Below, in pieces: positions 16,771 through 25,872 of a DNA stretch of 64,000 nucleotides. This stretch comes from Chloroflexota bacterium. Its GTDB lineage: Bacteria; Chloroflexota; Anaerolineae; Anaerolineales; DRMV01. The DNA lies in assembly GCA_011322445.1 (NCBI GenBank), contig DRMV01000037.1:28974-92973 (forward strand). Reading direction: 5' to 3'. The translations under genes and the position numbers were made by a program. Under the pieces are notes generated by a model, which made no database searches, had not been told where the DNA came from, and saw only the letters and a program-made list of their open reading frames with translations. The first letter of the stretch is position 1; the number at the start of each line of letters is the position of its first letter.

Positions 16771-17529
16771 TTATTTTGAAGGTTGCTTGGCCAGCGCGGC
16801 ATCAATGGCTTCCTGGAAACGGGCGTAAGGCAAGGCGCCTTCGATGAACTGCTGGCTGCCGTCGGGGGCAATGATGACGAAGGAAGGCGTGCCTTTGACC
16901 CCTGCGGCTTTGCCATCTTGCAAATCTTGCATGGCCTGCTTTTGGTATTTGTGGCTGTCGAGGCATTGGTTGAACTGGTCCATATTCAGGCCCAGCATTT
17001 TAGCCATGGTTTCAATGCGCGGGCGGCTAAAGGCGCCCTCGTTTTCGCCGTGTTGGTTGTAGAAGAGAATGTCGTGGAAATCCCAGAACTTGCCCTGGTC
17101 GCCAGCGCAGTAGGCGGCTTCGGCGGCCAGCAGCGATTCGGGGCCAATCCAGTCGCCAAAGGTGCGATACACCAGGCGCACTTTGCCAGGCACCACGTAG
17201 TTTTGCAAGATGAGCGGTTCGGTTTCCCGGGCAAAACGGCCGCAGAAGGGGCACTGGAAGTCGGAATATTCGATGATGGTTACCGGTGCGTTGGGATCCC
17301 CCACGACATTCATGTTGGCGTGCGGGTGGGGGTGAGAGGGCGGCATCATGATGTCGGTGGCTGCCGGGGTGGGTGTGGCGGTGGACTTGGAAGAGGAGGT
17401 AAGCAGGAAAAGCCCACCGACGAGCAAGATAAGCCCGGCAATTACCACCATGGTGATGATGCGTTCGCGGCGCTGACGTTCCAGCCGCTGGCGGCGGCTT
17501 TTCGCGCGTTTTGAGCGTTTGGCAGCCAT
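16771..17529 (-). CDS. DsbA-family thiol oxidoreductase, membrane-anchored
   Basis: A 252-residue thioredoxin-fold protein of the DsbA/Thioredoxin_4 type. An Arg/Lys-rich N-terminus is followed by one transmembrane segment (about residues 25-45) and a short Thr/Pro linker, so the catalytic domain faces outside. The active site is CPFC in YSDFQCPFCGRFA. The cis-Pro region is KGTPSFVI. It should make or shuffle disulfides in exported proteins. GGAGG lies upstream of ATG 17529. It follows the SDR gene, separated by a terminator, so it is probably transcribed on its own. Confidence 0.9.
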   Translation of the reverse strand: MAAKRSKRAKSRRQRLERQRRERIITMVVIAGLILLVGGLFLLTSSSKSTATPTPAATDIMMPPSHPHPHANMNVVGDPNAPVTIIEYSDFQCPFCGRFARETEPLILQNYVVPGKVRLVYRTFGDWIGPESLLAAEAAYCAGDQGKFWDFHDILFYNQHGENEGAFSRPRIETMAKMLGLNMDQFNQCLDSHKYQKQAMQDLQDGKAAGVKGTPSFVIIAPDGSQQFIEGALPYARFQEAIDAALAKQPSK

Positions 17530-17589
17530 GTGTTGGCCTCCTCGCAGGAATGGGTTTGCGTTGATTATGCCATAGAAAGGGCTTTTTGT

Positions 17590-17628
17590 CCAAAAACGGC
17601 GTCGGGCGGCTTGGCCTGCCCGCCCGAC
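17590..17628 (-). terminator. Terminator after the SDR gene
   Basis: On the minus strand GTCGGGCGG and CCGCCCGAC (17628-17620 and 17609-17601) form a 9-bp stem followed within 4 bases by TTTTT. Confidence 0.7.
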
Positions 17629-17653
17629 GGAAAAGATGGCTGTGTACCAGGTT

Positions 17654-18451
17654 TCAGCACGTGCCTTGGTAAGCGCCGCCATCCACGGTCAGCGCCACAC
17701 CGGTAATGTATGAGGCCGCGGGGGAAAGCAGGAAGACCGCCGCTTTGGCAAACTCCTCTGGCTCGGCCATGCGCCCCAGCGGAATGCCTTTCACCACGGC
17801 TTGCAGTTCGTCGTTCAGCGTCCGGCCGTTTTGCTGGGCGCGGGCAGCCAGCAGTTCGGTGACCCGCTCGGTTTTCGTCCACCCCGGCAGGATGCTGTTG
17901 AAGCGGATGTTTTCTTTGGCCAGTTCCAGGGCTAAGGTTTTGGTCAGGTTGACTGTGGCAGCGCGAATGCTGTTGGAAAGCACCAGGTTGGGGATGGGTT
18001 GTTTGACCGAATAGGAAGTGAGCGTCAGCACGCTGGGGGCGGTCGATTGGCGCAAAAACGGCAACGCTGCCCGAATGAGCCGCACGTGCGCCAGCAGCAG
18101 GGTGTTGACCGCGCTTTCCCAGGCTGCATCGTCGAAGGCCTCAAAAGCGCCTGCCGGCGGCCCGCCGGTGTTAGTGACGAGCAAATCCAGCCCTTGCAGG
18201 GCAGTGGCGGCCCGTTCGATGACCGTGCGCGGCGTTTCGGGGTCGGCCAGGTCGCCCGTGATGGGCACAATAGCCACCGCGTTGTGGCTGGCTTCCCGAA
18301 TGCGTCGCTCGGCTTCTTTCAGGCGCTCGAAGTTGCGGCCGTTGATTGCCACAGCGCAGCCTTCTTGCGCCAATGCCGTGGCAATGGCCAGCCCCAGCCC
18401 TTTGCTGGAACCGGCGACGAAGGCTTTTTTACCTTTCAAGCCCAGGTCCAT
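17654..18451 (-). CDS. Short-chain dehydrogenase/reductase with non-canonical active site
   Basis: A 265-residue classical SDR. The cofactor motif is GSSKGLGLA (T-G-x-x-x-G-x-G variant), with NTGG for N-N-A-G, and the C-terminal GVALTVDGG is family-typical. The Y-x-x-x-K catalytic pair is absent: the aligned segment reads SNSIR within LVLSNSIRAATVNLTKTL. This matches, as I recall, a known BKR-like SDR subfamily with KQPIPNLVLSN. Enzymatic activity as an oxidoreductase is therefore uncertain. AGGAGG precedes ATG 18451. Confidence 0.85.
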   Translation of the reverse strand: MDLGLKGKKAFVAGSSKGLGLAIATALAQEGCAVAINGRNFERLKEAERRIREASHNAVAIVPITGDLADPETPRTVIERAATALQGLDLLVTNTGGPPAGAFEAFDDAAWESAVNTLLLAHVRLIRAALPFLRQSTAPSVLTLTSYSVKQPIPNLVLSNSIRAATVNLTKTLALELAKENIRFNSILPGWTKTERVTELLAARAQQNGRTLNDELQAVVKGIPLGRMAEPEEFAKAAVFLLSPAASYITGVALTVDGGAYQGTC

Positions 18452-18499
18452 GAGTTCCTCCTGTGAGGGGCAAGCGTTGAGGTGCTTGCCAGGTGTGTT

Positions 18500-18528
18500 T
18501 TGACAATGTGCACCCTTTGCGTTACACT
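18500..18528 (+). promoter_or_regulatory. Sigma-70-type promoter
   Basis: TTGACA (18500-18505), a 17-bp spacer, then TACACT (18523-18528). It drives the gene at 18567. Confidence 0.85.
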
Positions 18529-18566
18529 GCCGGGGTCATCCGATACTCTTTGAGGAGTTTACCACA

Positions 18567-19205
18567 GTGAATGTAGGCCAGATGCTTCTCGTCGCGCTCA
18601 GCGTGGTGCTGATGTTGTGGTATTTTGGGGGAATGATCATCAACCGCAAGCGTGGTATTGCCACTTATTACTGGCTGCGGGAGGGCTTGCGGGAGGCGGT
18701 GGGGGAACTCACCGAGGCGCGTTGGCTCGGAGCCGGGGCGCGGCTGGTGGTGGGGGAAGCCCGCTCGCCTTTTCGGCGCATGGAAGTCGTGTTCCGCCTG
18801 GAGGCGCGCGACATTTTGCCGTGGTGGCTTTTCCAGCGGCTGCGCGGCCATCGCGATTACATGGTTTTGGAGGCGGCGTTGCGTACCCTCCCGCCAGCGT
18901 GGGAGGCGGCGCGGGCTGGCAGCCCGGAACTTCGCCAAATGCAGACGGAAGGCCGGGCGAAGGCGGTTGATGGGCCGCACGGCCTGACGCTTTTGTTGCG
19001 CGGTAAGACCCGGGAAGCCGATTTGAAGCCCTGGAAGGCTTTCCTGGAGCGTTATGGCGATGCGCTGATTTCGCTTTCGGTTTCTCGGCGGCAACCGCAC
19101 GTCGTTCTGCGGCTCTCGTTGCCGCCGTTGCAGGCGAAAGAAGAGCCTGCCAGGGCCTTTTTTGAAGCCCTGGCTGCAGCCTGTGCCGCGGCTTCCCGCC
19201 GGTAG
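18567..19205 (+). CDS. Membrane-anchored hypothetical protein
   Basis: A 212-residue protein with one N-terminal transmembrane segment (about residues 5-24, MLLVALSVVLMLWYFGGMII) and a cytoplasmic, Arg/Leu/Ala-rich remainder with predicted alternating strands and helices. I do not recognise a family. Start is GTG 18567, with GAGGAG about 10 bases upstream and a strong promoter. The following 217-bp gap to the GH31 gene has no recognised gene; it ends in the GH31 promoter. Confidence 0.65.
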   Translation: MNVGQMLLVALSVVLMLWYFGGMIINRKRGIATYYWLREGLREAVGELTEARWLGAGARLVVGEARSPFRRMEVVFRLEARDILPWWLFQRLRGHRDYMVLEAALRTLPPAWEAARAGSPELRQMQTEGRAKAVDGPHGLTLLLRGKTREADLKPWKAFLERYGDALISLSVSRRQPHVVLRLSLPPLQAKEEPARAFFEALAAACAAASRR

Positions 19206-19407
19206 CAATGGGGTCTGAAATCTGGCGCGCTTGTTGCCGCGGCATGCGCTGGTGTGACGCGCCAGCCGTGCTTTAATTGTGGCCCGATTTTGGAGGATGT
19301 CAAGCACTTTGGGCGGTGAAATGGGGGAAAGGTGCGCCTTGGGAGGGAGAGTTGTGGAGGTGGCGGAAAGGCTGCCGCTGGCCGGGAAAGCCGTTGCCTC
19401 GAAAGGC

Positions 19408-19416
19408 TGATAAAAT
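19408..19416 (+). promoter_or_regulatory. Extended -10 promoter of a predicted leaderless GH31 mRNA
   Basis: TGA-TAAAAT at 19408-19416; the ATG begins 7 bases after the -10 box, where transcription is expected to start. There is no ribosome-binding site. Confidence 0.6.
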
Positions 19417-19422
19417 AGCCCT

Positions 19423-21813
19423 ATGGATTGGAAAGAGACGCTTGCGGCTTTGCGGTTGGTCGGCCTGCGAAATGCCTGGCGGGCATGGACTTATCGCCGC
19501 CGCAAGGAAGCCCTCGATATGCCTCTGATGCGTCAGCCTGCCCCCTTGCAAGGGGTGGGCGCGTTGCATACCGTGACGCAGACCAGGCACGGCGCGCGAG
19601 TGACCTTTGCCTTTGCCGCGCTGGAAATTGCTTTCCTCGCCCCTGATGTCGTCCGGTTGACGTGGGAGCCCGGCGCACCGCCGCCGCCGTATGCCATACC
19701 TGAGCCTCCCGCCTGGCCGCTGCCAGAGGTGGCCTTCCGCCAGCGCGGCGACGCCTGGCGACTGCGCACCGATGCGTTGGAACTCGTCGTCACCACCGAG
19801 GGTTTGGCTTTTTACACGGCCCTGGGTGAACTGCTGCGCCGCGAAACCTGGCCTTCCCGCCGGGGCGAGGGCTGGCGGCAATCGGCTGCGCTGCACCCTG
19901 AAGCGGCGGTCTTCGGGCTGGGTGAGCGCGCCGCGGGCCCTAACCTGCGCCCTGGCACCTACCGTTTGTGGAATCAGGATCCCAACGGCCATTATGGCCC
20001 TGGTCGCGACCCGCTTTACATCACCATGCCTGTGGCCTGGGTATTGCAGCCTGCGGGCGCGTATTTGATTTTTTACGACAACCCTGCCCCTGGCGAAGTG
20101 CGCCTTGACGATGGCTTCCATGTGCGTTTCGACCACGGCGCGCTGGTGGCCTATTTCATCACCGGCGACCCCGCCCACATTGCCCGCCGTTGGGCCGAAC
20201 TGACCGGTTTCCCGGCCATGCCGCCTCGCTGGGCGTTGGGCTATCACCAATCTCGCTGGGGCTACCGCACGCAGGGGCAGGCCGCGGCGGTGCTCGACGG
20301 CTTTCGGGAACATGAGATGCCCCTCGCCGCTCTCCACCTGGATATTGACTACATGGCAGGCTACCGGGTTTTTACCGTGGATCGAAGCCGTTTCCCCGAC
20401 CTGCAGGCGCTGGCGGCAAAAGCGCATGGGCAGGGCGCGCACCTGGTCACGATTGTGGATGCAGGCGTCAAGCGCGACCCCCGTTGGGATATTTATCAGG
20501 AAGGCCGGGACGCGGGGGCTTTCTGCCGCCTGCCTGATGGGGAGGAGGTGAGCGCACCGGTTTGGCCGGGATGGTGCGCTTTCCCGGATTTCACCGATCC
20601 CGAAGCCCGGGCGTGGTGGGGCCGGCACGTGGCTGAATTTGTCGACGCCTGGCACATTGACGGCTTGTGGTTGGATATGAACGAACCGGCCGCCTTTGTG
20701 GACGCGGGCGACCCCACGCTGCCGTTGCCAACGCGCCACGCGTTGGAAGGCGAGGGAGGCGACCACCGGCTGGTGCACAACGTCTATGGCCTGCAAATGG
20801 CGCGGGCCGCGCACGAAGCCCTGCGCAAAGCCCGCCCCGACCGCCGCCCCTGGGTGCTTAGCCGCTCTGGCTGGGTGGGGTTGCAGCGTTACGCCTGGGC
20901 GTGGACGGGGGATACCGAAAGCACATGGGAAACCCTGCGGCTTACGGTTGCTACCGTGTTGGGAATGGGCTTGAGTGGGGTGCCCTTTGTGGGTCCCGAT
21001 GTAGGTGGCTTTGCGGGCGCGCCCGATGGTGAACTTTACCTGCGCTGGCTGCAATTGGCCGCGTTGTTGCCTTTCTTCCGCACGCATTCGGCGGTGCATA
21101 CCCCCGGCCGTGAACCGTGGTCTTTTGGCGAGCCGTGGACTTCGCATGCCCGCGAGGTGCTGCGTTTCCGCCGCCGTTTGTTGCCGTACCTCTACGCCCT
21201 GGCCTGGGAAGCCCATACTCGCGGGCAGCCGTTGGTGCGGCCTCTGTGGTGGCTGGCCCCGCAGGAGGCCGACTTTTGGGGTGTGGATGATGCTTTCCTG
21301 TTGGGTGATGCCTTGTTGGTGGCCCCTGCTTTGGCTCCGGGGCAGGAAGAGCGTTTCTTGCAACTGCCGTGGGGGGCGTGGTACGATTTTTGGGCGCCTG
21401 CTGAACCCCACTACGGCCCGGCGGAGGTGCTCTTGCCCACCCCTCTGGAGCATCCGGCCTTGTTGGTGCGCGCCGGGGCATTGCTGCCACTGGACGACGG
21501 CGAGGCCCTGACCCTGTGGCTGGGCTGGCCCCCGGAAGGCGAATATCACAGCCGCGTTTTCTTCGACGCGGGGGATGGCGAAGGCTCCTCTCGCGTGGAA
21601 GACTGGACCGTGCACCGGAGTGGCTCGGTGCTGACCCTGCACCGCACGGTGGAGGGCGAGTTTGCTTTCCCTTACCAGCGGTTGCGGTTGGTGGTGCATG
21701 GGGCTGCATCGCTGCGGGTGGAAGCCGATGGGCACGACGTATCGCCCCGCGCCGATGGCGTTTTCTTCCTCCCTACGGCGACCCAAACCGTTACCTTGGC
21801 CTTCGCACCTTGA
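19423..21813 (+). CDS. GH31 alpha-glucosidase
   Basis: A 796-residue family 31 glycoside hydrolase removing terminal alpha-linked glucose (or xylose) residues. The catalytic nucleophile is D418 in GLWLDMNEPAAF and the acid/base is D497 in WTGDTESTW. Other family marks are LDIDYMAGYRVFT and GPDVGGF (substrate region), RTHSAVHTP and the C-terminal beta domains. No signal peptide is seen. It starts a plus-strand series GH31-tatC-GH13, probably for maltodextrin use. The only credible start (19423) lacks a Shine-Dalgarno sequence but lies 7 bases after a -10 box. Confidence 0.93.
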   Translation: MDWKETLAALRLVGLRNAWRAWTYRRRKEALDMPLMRQPAPLQGVGALHTVTQTRHGARVTFAFAALEIAFLAPDVVRLTWEPGAPPPPYAIPEPPAWPLPEVAFRQRGDAWRLRTDALELVVTTEGLAFYTALGELLRRETWPSRRGEGWRQSAALHPEAAVFGLGERAAGPNLRPGTYRLWNQDPNGHYGPGRDPLYITMPVAWVLQPAGAYLIFYDNPAPGEVRLDDGFHVRFDHGALVAYFITGDPAHIARRWAELTGFPAMPPRWALGYHQSRWGYRTQGQAAAVLDGFREHEMPLAALHLDIDYMAGYRVFTVDRSRFPDLQALAAKAHGQGAHLVTIVDAGVKRDPRWDIYQEGRDAGAFCRLPDGEEVSAPVWPGWCAFPDFTDPEARAWWGRHVAEFVDAWHIDGLWLDMNEPAAFVDAGDPTLPLPTRHALEGEGGDHRLVHNVYGLQMARAAHEALRKARPDRRPWVLSRSGWVGLQRYAWAWTGDTESTWETLRLTVATVLGMGLSGVPFVGPDVGGFAGAPDGELYLRWLQLAALLPFFRTHSAVHTPGREPWSFGEPWTSHAREVLRFRRRLLPYLYALAWEAHTRGQPLVRPLWWLAPQEADFWGVDDAFLLGDALLVAPALAPGQEERFLQLPWGAWYDFWAPAEPHYGPAEVLLPTPLEHPALLVRAGALLPLDDGEALTLWLGWPPEGEYHSRVFFDAGDGEGSSRVEDWTVHRSGSVLTLHRTVEGEFAFPYQRLRLVVHGAASLRVEADGHDVSPRADGVFFLPTATQTVTLAFAP

Positions 21814-21866
21814 CCCGCGAACCGCCACTCGCTCATCGCTGATTCTCAATTGCAATAGCCAATCCC

Positions 21867-22757
21867 ATGTCCCTCTTTCGCCGCCTTTTCCGTTTTCTTA
21901 CCGCCCCGTTCCGCGCCTGGCGATGGGCCGCGTTGCAACTGTATCGCGCCCGTCAGACGGTGGTGCGGTTTCTTACTGAGGAGCCGGAGGAGCGCCCGCT
22001 GGGCGATGCATTGGAAGAAGTTGTGCAATCCCCCGCGGCGCTGTTGCCCCACATCGCGGCTTTGCGCCGCCATATTTTGCGGGCCTTTCTGGGCTTTTTG
22101 GTCGCCACGGTGGCGGCTTTTATCTACACCCCCCGCTTTCTCGACTTTCTGGCACGCCCGATTGGCGGCATGAGCCACTTGCAGGCCATCGAGGTCACCG
22201 AACCCATCGGGGTTTTCATGCGGGTGGCGTTGTTGCTGGGCTTTGCCGTTTCTTTGCCTTATACTTATCTGGAACTCTTTCTTTTCATTGCCCCTGGCTT
22301 GCGGCCGCGTGCGCGCCGTATCGGGCTGTTGGGCTTCCCGCTGGTGTTGTTGTTCTTTGTGGGCGGGATGGCGTTTGCTTACTATGCCATGCTGCCCACG
22401 GCACTGCCGTTTTTGCTCAACTTCATGGGCATTCACACCGTGCCGCGGCCCGATTCTTACATTCGCTTTGTGACCGCGCTGCTGTTTTGGACTGGCCTTT
22501 CGTTTGAATTTCCCCTTGTGATTTACTTGCTGGCAGCGTTTGGGGTGGTGCGCGCTTCGATGCTGTGGAAGCATTGGCGGGAAGCCGTGGTGGCGATTGC
22601 TGTGGTGGCTGCTGTCATCACACCCACGGTAGACCCCATCAACATGCTGCTGGTGATGGCGCCGTTGACGGTGCTTTACTTCCTGGGTGCCGTTCTGGCG
22701 AAATTTGCCGAGCGCTCTCGCCCGCCTGTCCAAACGACCACCCGACCTGACGACTAA
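21867..22757 (+). CDS. tatC: Sec-independent protein translocase TatC
   Basis: A 296-residue polytopic membrane protein, the core receptor of the Tat system for folded proteins. Marks are LLPHIAALRRHILRAFLGFLV, the glutamate-containing IEVTEPIGVFMRVALLLGF, LPYTYLELFLFIAPGL, FWTGLSFEFPLVIYLL and ITPTVDPINMLLVMAPL. The first 55 residues are an Arg-rich extension not usual in TatC. Six transmembrane segments are expected. It lies between two glycosidase genes; tatA is about 17 kb away. The stop codon lies inside an octamer repeat array. Confidence 0.92.
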   Translation: MSLFRRLFRFLTAPFRAWRWAALQLYRARQTVVRFLTEEPEERPLGDALEEVVQSPAALLPHIAALRRHILRAFLGFLVATVAAFIYTPRFLDFLARPIGGMSHLQAIEVTEPIGVFMRVALLLGFAVSLPYTYLELFLFIAPGLRPRARRIGLLGFPLVLLFFVGGMAFAYYAMLPTALPFLLNFMGIHTVPRPDSYIRFVTALLFWTGLSFEFPLVIYLLAAFGVVRASMLWKHWREAVVAIAVVAAVITPTVDPINMLLVMAPLTVLYFLGAVLAKFAERSRPPVQTTTRPDD

Positions 22758-22812
22758 GCGACTGCGTCACCCCCTGACTACCCGCCCGCGACTATCCAAC
22801 TCAACGATTGCC
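22735..22812 (+). repeat. Octamer repeat array A (YGACYNNN)
   Basis: Successive units: CGACCACC, CGACCTGA, CGACTAAG, CGACTGCG, TCACCCCC, TGACTACC, one 6-base unit CGCCCG, CGACTATC, CAACTCAA, CGATTGCC. The array covers the last codons and stop of tatC and reaches almost to the next ATG. Three units recur exactly in array C. Confidence 0.75.
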
Positions 22813-22815
22813 CCT

Positions 22816-25800
22816 ATGCCCTCTCTTTTGCTCCACCCTTCCTGGATGGGCCGCTTGTCTGACGCCGGAGAACCTGATGCCGACGGTCTCCCGCTCGACA
22901 TTCGCTCGGCGCGCGCCCTGGCGGCGGCGCTGGCTCCCGATGCCGACCCTGCGGAACTTTATGCCCTGGGGCTGCTGCAAGATGCCTTCCGCCTGCTGCT
23001 GCGCCGTTATCGCCGGGCTCACCCTGCCGTTTTCCCCGGCCTGGAAGCCTACCTGCGCGCCGCACTGGGTGACGCCGCGGTGGATGGCCTGACCGCGACC
23101 TTTGGGGATGCCTGCACCCCGGCCCTCGGCAACAGGTTGTGGGAAAGCCTGCTCATCCTTTGGGCCACGGCCAACAACCCCGCGGCTGCCGTGTTTGCCC
23201 CCCTGTGCCCGGTCGAGGCCCTGGGGGAGGCCTTCCCGCGGGCGATGGCTGCTGCTAAAGCCTATTTCGCTACTCAGCCGCCCCTGCCCCCCGAAAACCT
23301 GCCCGTGCCCGAAGCCCTGCTCGCCCCTGCCCGCCGCTCCCCCCACAGCCTGGCCGCCCAACTGGCCTACGTGCTGGAAGCCTGGGGCGAGGCGTTGGGC
23401 GCAATGCGCGCCAACCTGCTGCGGGGACTGGATTTCGCCCGCGAGGCCGAGCGCCGTGCCCCCGCTGCACCCCCGCCGCCCGACGAGACCGATTTTGCCG
23501 CCGTGCCCTTCGATGCCGACGCCCCCGAAGCCTATTCCCCCGATCGGGAATGGATGCCCCGCCTGGTGCTGGTCGCCAAACACGTTTATGTCTGGCTGGC
23601 GCAACTTTCCCGCCGCTTTGGGCGCGACATTCACCGCCTTGACCAGATCCCCGATGAGGCTTTGGCCGAACTGGCCGAATGGGGCATCAACGGCCTGTGG
23701 CTTATCGGCGTGTGGGAACGCAGCCCCGCTTCGCAGAAAATCAAGCGCCTGATGGGCAATCCCGACGCCCTGGCCTCGGCCTATTCGGTGTACGATTACC
23801 GCGTGGCCGCCGACCTGGGCGGGGAAGACGCCCTGCAAGCCCTCAAGGCGCAGGCCGCCCGCTTTGGCATCCGCCTGGGCGCGGATATGGTGCCCAACCA
23901 CATGGGGCTGGATTCCCGCTGGGTGGTAGAGCATCCCGACTGGTTCATCCAGACCGACGCGCCCCCCTTCCCCAACTACCGCTTCACCGGCCCCAACCTT
24001 TCCTCGCACCCCACGGTGGAAATCCGCATCGAAGACGGTTACTACGACCGCAGCGACGCGGCAGTGGTCTTCCAGATGCGCGACCACCGCGATGGGCGCA
24101 CCCGTTACATCTACCACGGCAACGACGGCACGGCCATTCCCTGGAACGACACCGCCCAACTCAACCACCTGCTGCCCGAAGTGCGGGAAGCCCTCATCCG
24201 CACTATTCTGGAAGTCGCGCGGCGCTTTCCGGTCATTCGCTTCGACGCCGCGATGACCCTCACCCAAAAACATTACCAGCGGCTGTGGTTCCCCGCCCCG
24301 GGGGAAGGCGGCGCAATCCCCTCCCGCGCCGAGCAGGGCATGACCCGCGCCGAATTCCTGCGCCACATGCCGCGCGAATTCTGGCGCGAAGTGGTGGACC
24401 GCGTGGCCGCCGAAGCCCCCGACACTCTGCTGCTTGCCGAGGCGTTCTGGCTGCTGGAAGGCTACTTCGTGCGCACGTTGGGGATGCACCGGGTTTACAA
24501 CAGCGCCTTCATGCACATGCTGCGAGATGAGCGCAACGCGGCTTATCACAAACTGGTGCGGGAAACCCTGACCTTCGACCCGCGCATTTTGCAGCGCTAT
24601 GTCAACTTCATGACCACCCCCGACGAGAAGCCCGCCGTGGAGCAATTCGGCAAGGGCGATAAATATTTCGGCGTGGCGACCCTGATGGCAACCCTCCCCG
24701 GCCTGCCCATGTTCGGCCACGGGCAAATCGAAGGGCTGAAGGAGCAATACGGCCATGAATTCCGTGCCCCCCGCACCGACGAAAGCCGCGACGAGGGCTT
24801 CATCGCCGAGCACCGCCGCCGCCTCGGGCCGCTGCTCCATCGGCGGGCGCTGTTCGCGGGCGTGGAAGCCTTCCGCTGGTTCCTGCTGGAAACCGACGGC
24901 GGCGAAAACCCCGACGTCTTCGCCTACACCAACCGCCAGGGTGACGCGCGGGCGCTGGTGGTGTATCACAACCGTTATGCCGAAACCGCCGGGCGGCTGC
25001 ACCACAGCGCGCCCTTCGTCAGCCCCCACGCGCCGGATGCACCCCCGCGCACCGAAACCCTGGCCGAAGCGCTGGGACTGCCCAGCGACCCCGGCCTGTG
25101 GGTGCGCTTCCGCGATCTGGTGAGCGGCCTGTGGTATCTGCGGGAAGCCGCTGCGTTGCACCGCGAGGGGTTGCACGTGCACCTGCGGGCTTACCAGGCG
25201 CAGGTGTTCGTGGATTGGGAAGTCCTTCCCGACCCCGATGGCCGTTGGGCGCGGCTGGCCGAGGCGTTGGGCGGTGCGGGTGTGCCCGACCTGGAAGCCG
25301 CGTATCGCGAGCGTTTCCCGCCGTTGCAGGCCGCGGCGGAGCAACTGGCGGCGGTATGGGTGCGGCGCTTTCCTCTTTGCCAGCCGCTGGGCCCTCAGCC
25401 TTCGCCCGAGGATGCTGCCGCGGTGGTGGAGGCATTCCGGCAGGTGCTTGTGGCCGCTCAGGTGGAAAGCGCGGCGGCGGAAAAAGCCGCGGCAACTTTT
25501 GCCGCCCGGGTGGAGGCGTTGCGGCAGGCGCTTGACCGTTTGTGGGCGCCGTGCCCGGAGGAGCAGGAGCCACGGTGCGCCTGGCAGCGGCAGTGGCGCA
25601 AGCGGTTGTGCGCCGGCATGGCGGGTGGGGTTGTTTCCGGGAAGCAGGAAACGCCCGACCTTTCGCCTCCCTTGCTCACCCCGTTGCAGGTGCTGGCTGG
25701 CCTCGCGTTCCCTTGCCTGCCGACGGCGGTGCGCGCGGCTGTGGCCGCGGTGTGGCAAATCCCTGCGGAAGAGACGCCCGACGTGGCCGGCTTGTGGGCG

Positions 25801-25839
25801 GAAGCCGTTGAGGCAACCCGGCCGCGCGAACGCGGCTGA
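22816..25839 (+). CDS. Large GH13-type alpha-amylase family protein
   Basis: A 1007-residue protein with a GH13 barrel (about residues 240-700) between long flanks. Barrel marks: ADMVPNHMG (region I), VIRFDAAM with putative nucleophile D477, LLAEAFW with acid/base E542, and TTPDEKP with D603, where most family members have N-H-D, so the region IV His is missing. N-terminal residues 1-230 and the C-terminal 300 are helix-rich and not assigned. Similar long amylase-family proteins occur in Chloroflexota, but the substrate is unknown. ATG 22816 is the start; a longer reading would overlap tatC. Confidence 0.85.
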   Translation: MPSLLLHPSWMGRLSDAGEPDADGLPLDIRSARALAAALAPDADPAELYALGLLQDAFRLLLRRYRRAHPAVFPGLEAYLRAALGDAAVDGLTATFGDACTPALGNRLWESLLILWATANNPAAAVFAPLCPVEALGEAFPRAMAAAKAYFATQPPLPPENLPVPEALLAPARRSPHSLAAQLAYVLEAWGEALGAMRANLLRGLDFAREAERRAPAAPPPPDETDFAAVPFDADAPEAYSPDREWMPRLVLVAKHVYVWLAQLSRRFGRDIHRLDQIPDEALAELAEWGINGLWLIGVWERSPASQKIKRLMGNPDALASAYSVYDYRVAADLGGEDALQALKAQAARFGIRLGADMVPNHMGLDSRWVVEHPDWFIQTDAPPFPNYRFTGPNLSSHPTVEIRIEDGYYDRSDAAVVFQMRDHRDGRTRYIYHGNDGTAIPWNDTAQLNHLLPEVREALIRTILEVARRFPVIRFDAAMTLTQKHYQRLWFPAPGEGGAIPSRAEQGMTRAEFLRHMPREFWREVVDRVAAEAPDTLLLAEAFWLLEGYFVRTLGMHRVYNSAFMHMLRDERNAAYHKLVRETLTFDPRILQRYVNFMTTPDEKPAVEQFGKGDKYFGVATLMATLPGLPMFGHGQIEGLKEQYGHEFRAPRTDESRDEGFIAEHRRRLGPLLHRRALFAGVEAFRWFLLETDGGENPDVFAYTNRQGDARALVVYHNRYAETAGRLHHSAPFVSPHAPDAPPRTETLAEALGLPSDPGLWVRFRDLVSGLWYLREAAALHREGLHVHLRAYQAQVFVDWEVLPDPDGRWARLAEALGGAGVPDLEAAYRERFPPLQAAAEQLAAVWVRRFPLCQPLGPQPSPEDAAAVVEAFRQVLVAAQVESAAAEKAAATFAARVEALRQALDRLWAPCPEEQEPRCAWQRQWRKRLCAGMAGGVVSGKQETPDLSPPLLTPLQVLAGLAFPCLPTAVRAAVAAVWQIPAEETPDVAGLWAEAVEATRPRERG

Positions 25840-25860
25840 GGTAGTGGCGTGAATTGGGGG

Positions 25861-25866
25861 TAAAAT
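25861..25866 (+). promoter_or_regulatory. -10 box of a predicted leaderless tlyA mRNA
   Basis: TAAAAT at 25861-25866; ATG begins 7 bases later, with no ribosome-binding site. Confidence 0.55.
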
Positions 25867-25872
25867 GAACCC

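Noticed and set aside
19300..21855. An 851-codon open reading frame on the minus strand
   Set aside because: Antisense shadow of the GH31 gene, rich in Arg, Pro, Gln and His, with no motif.
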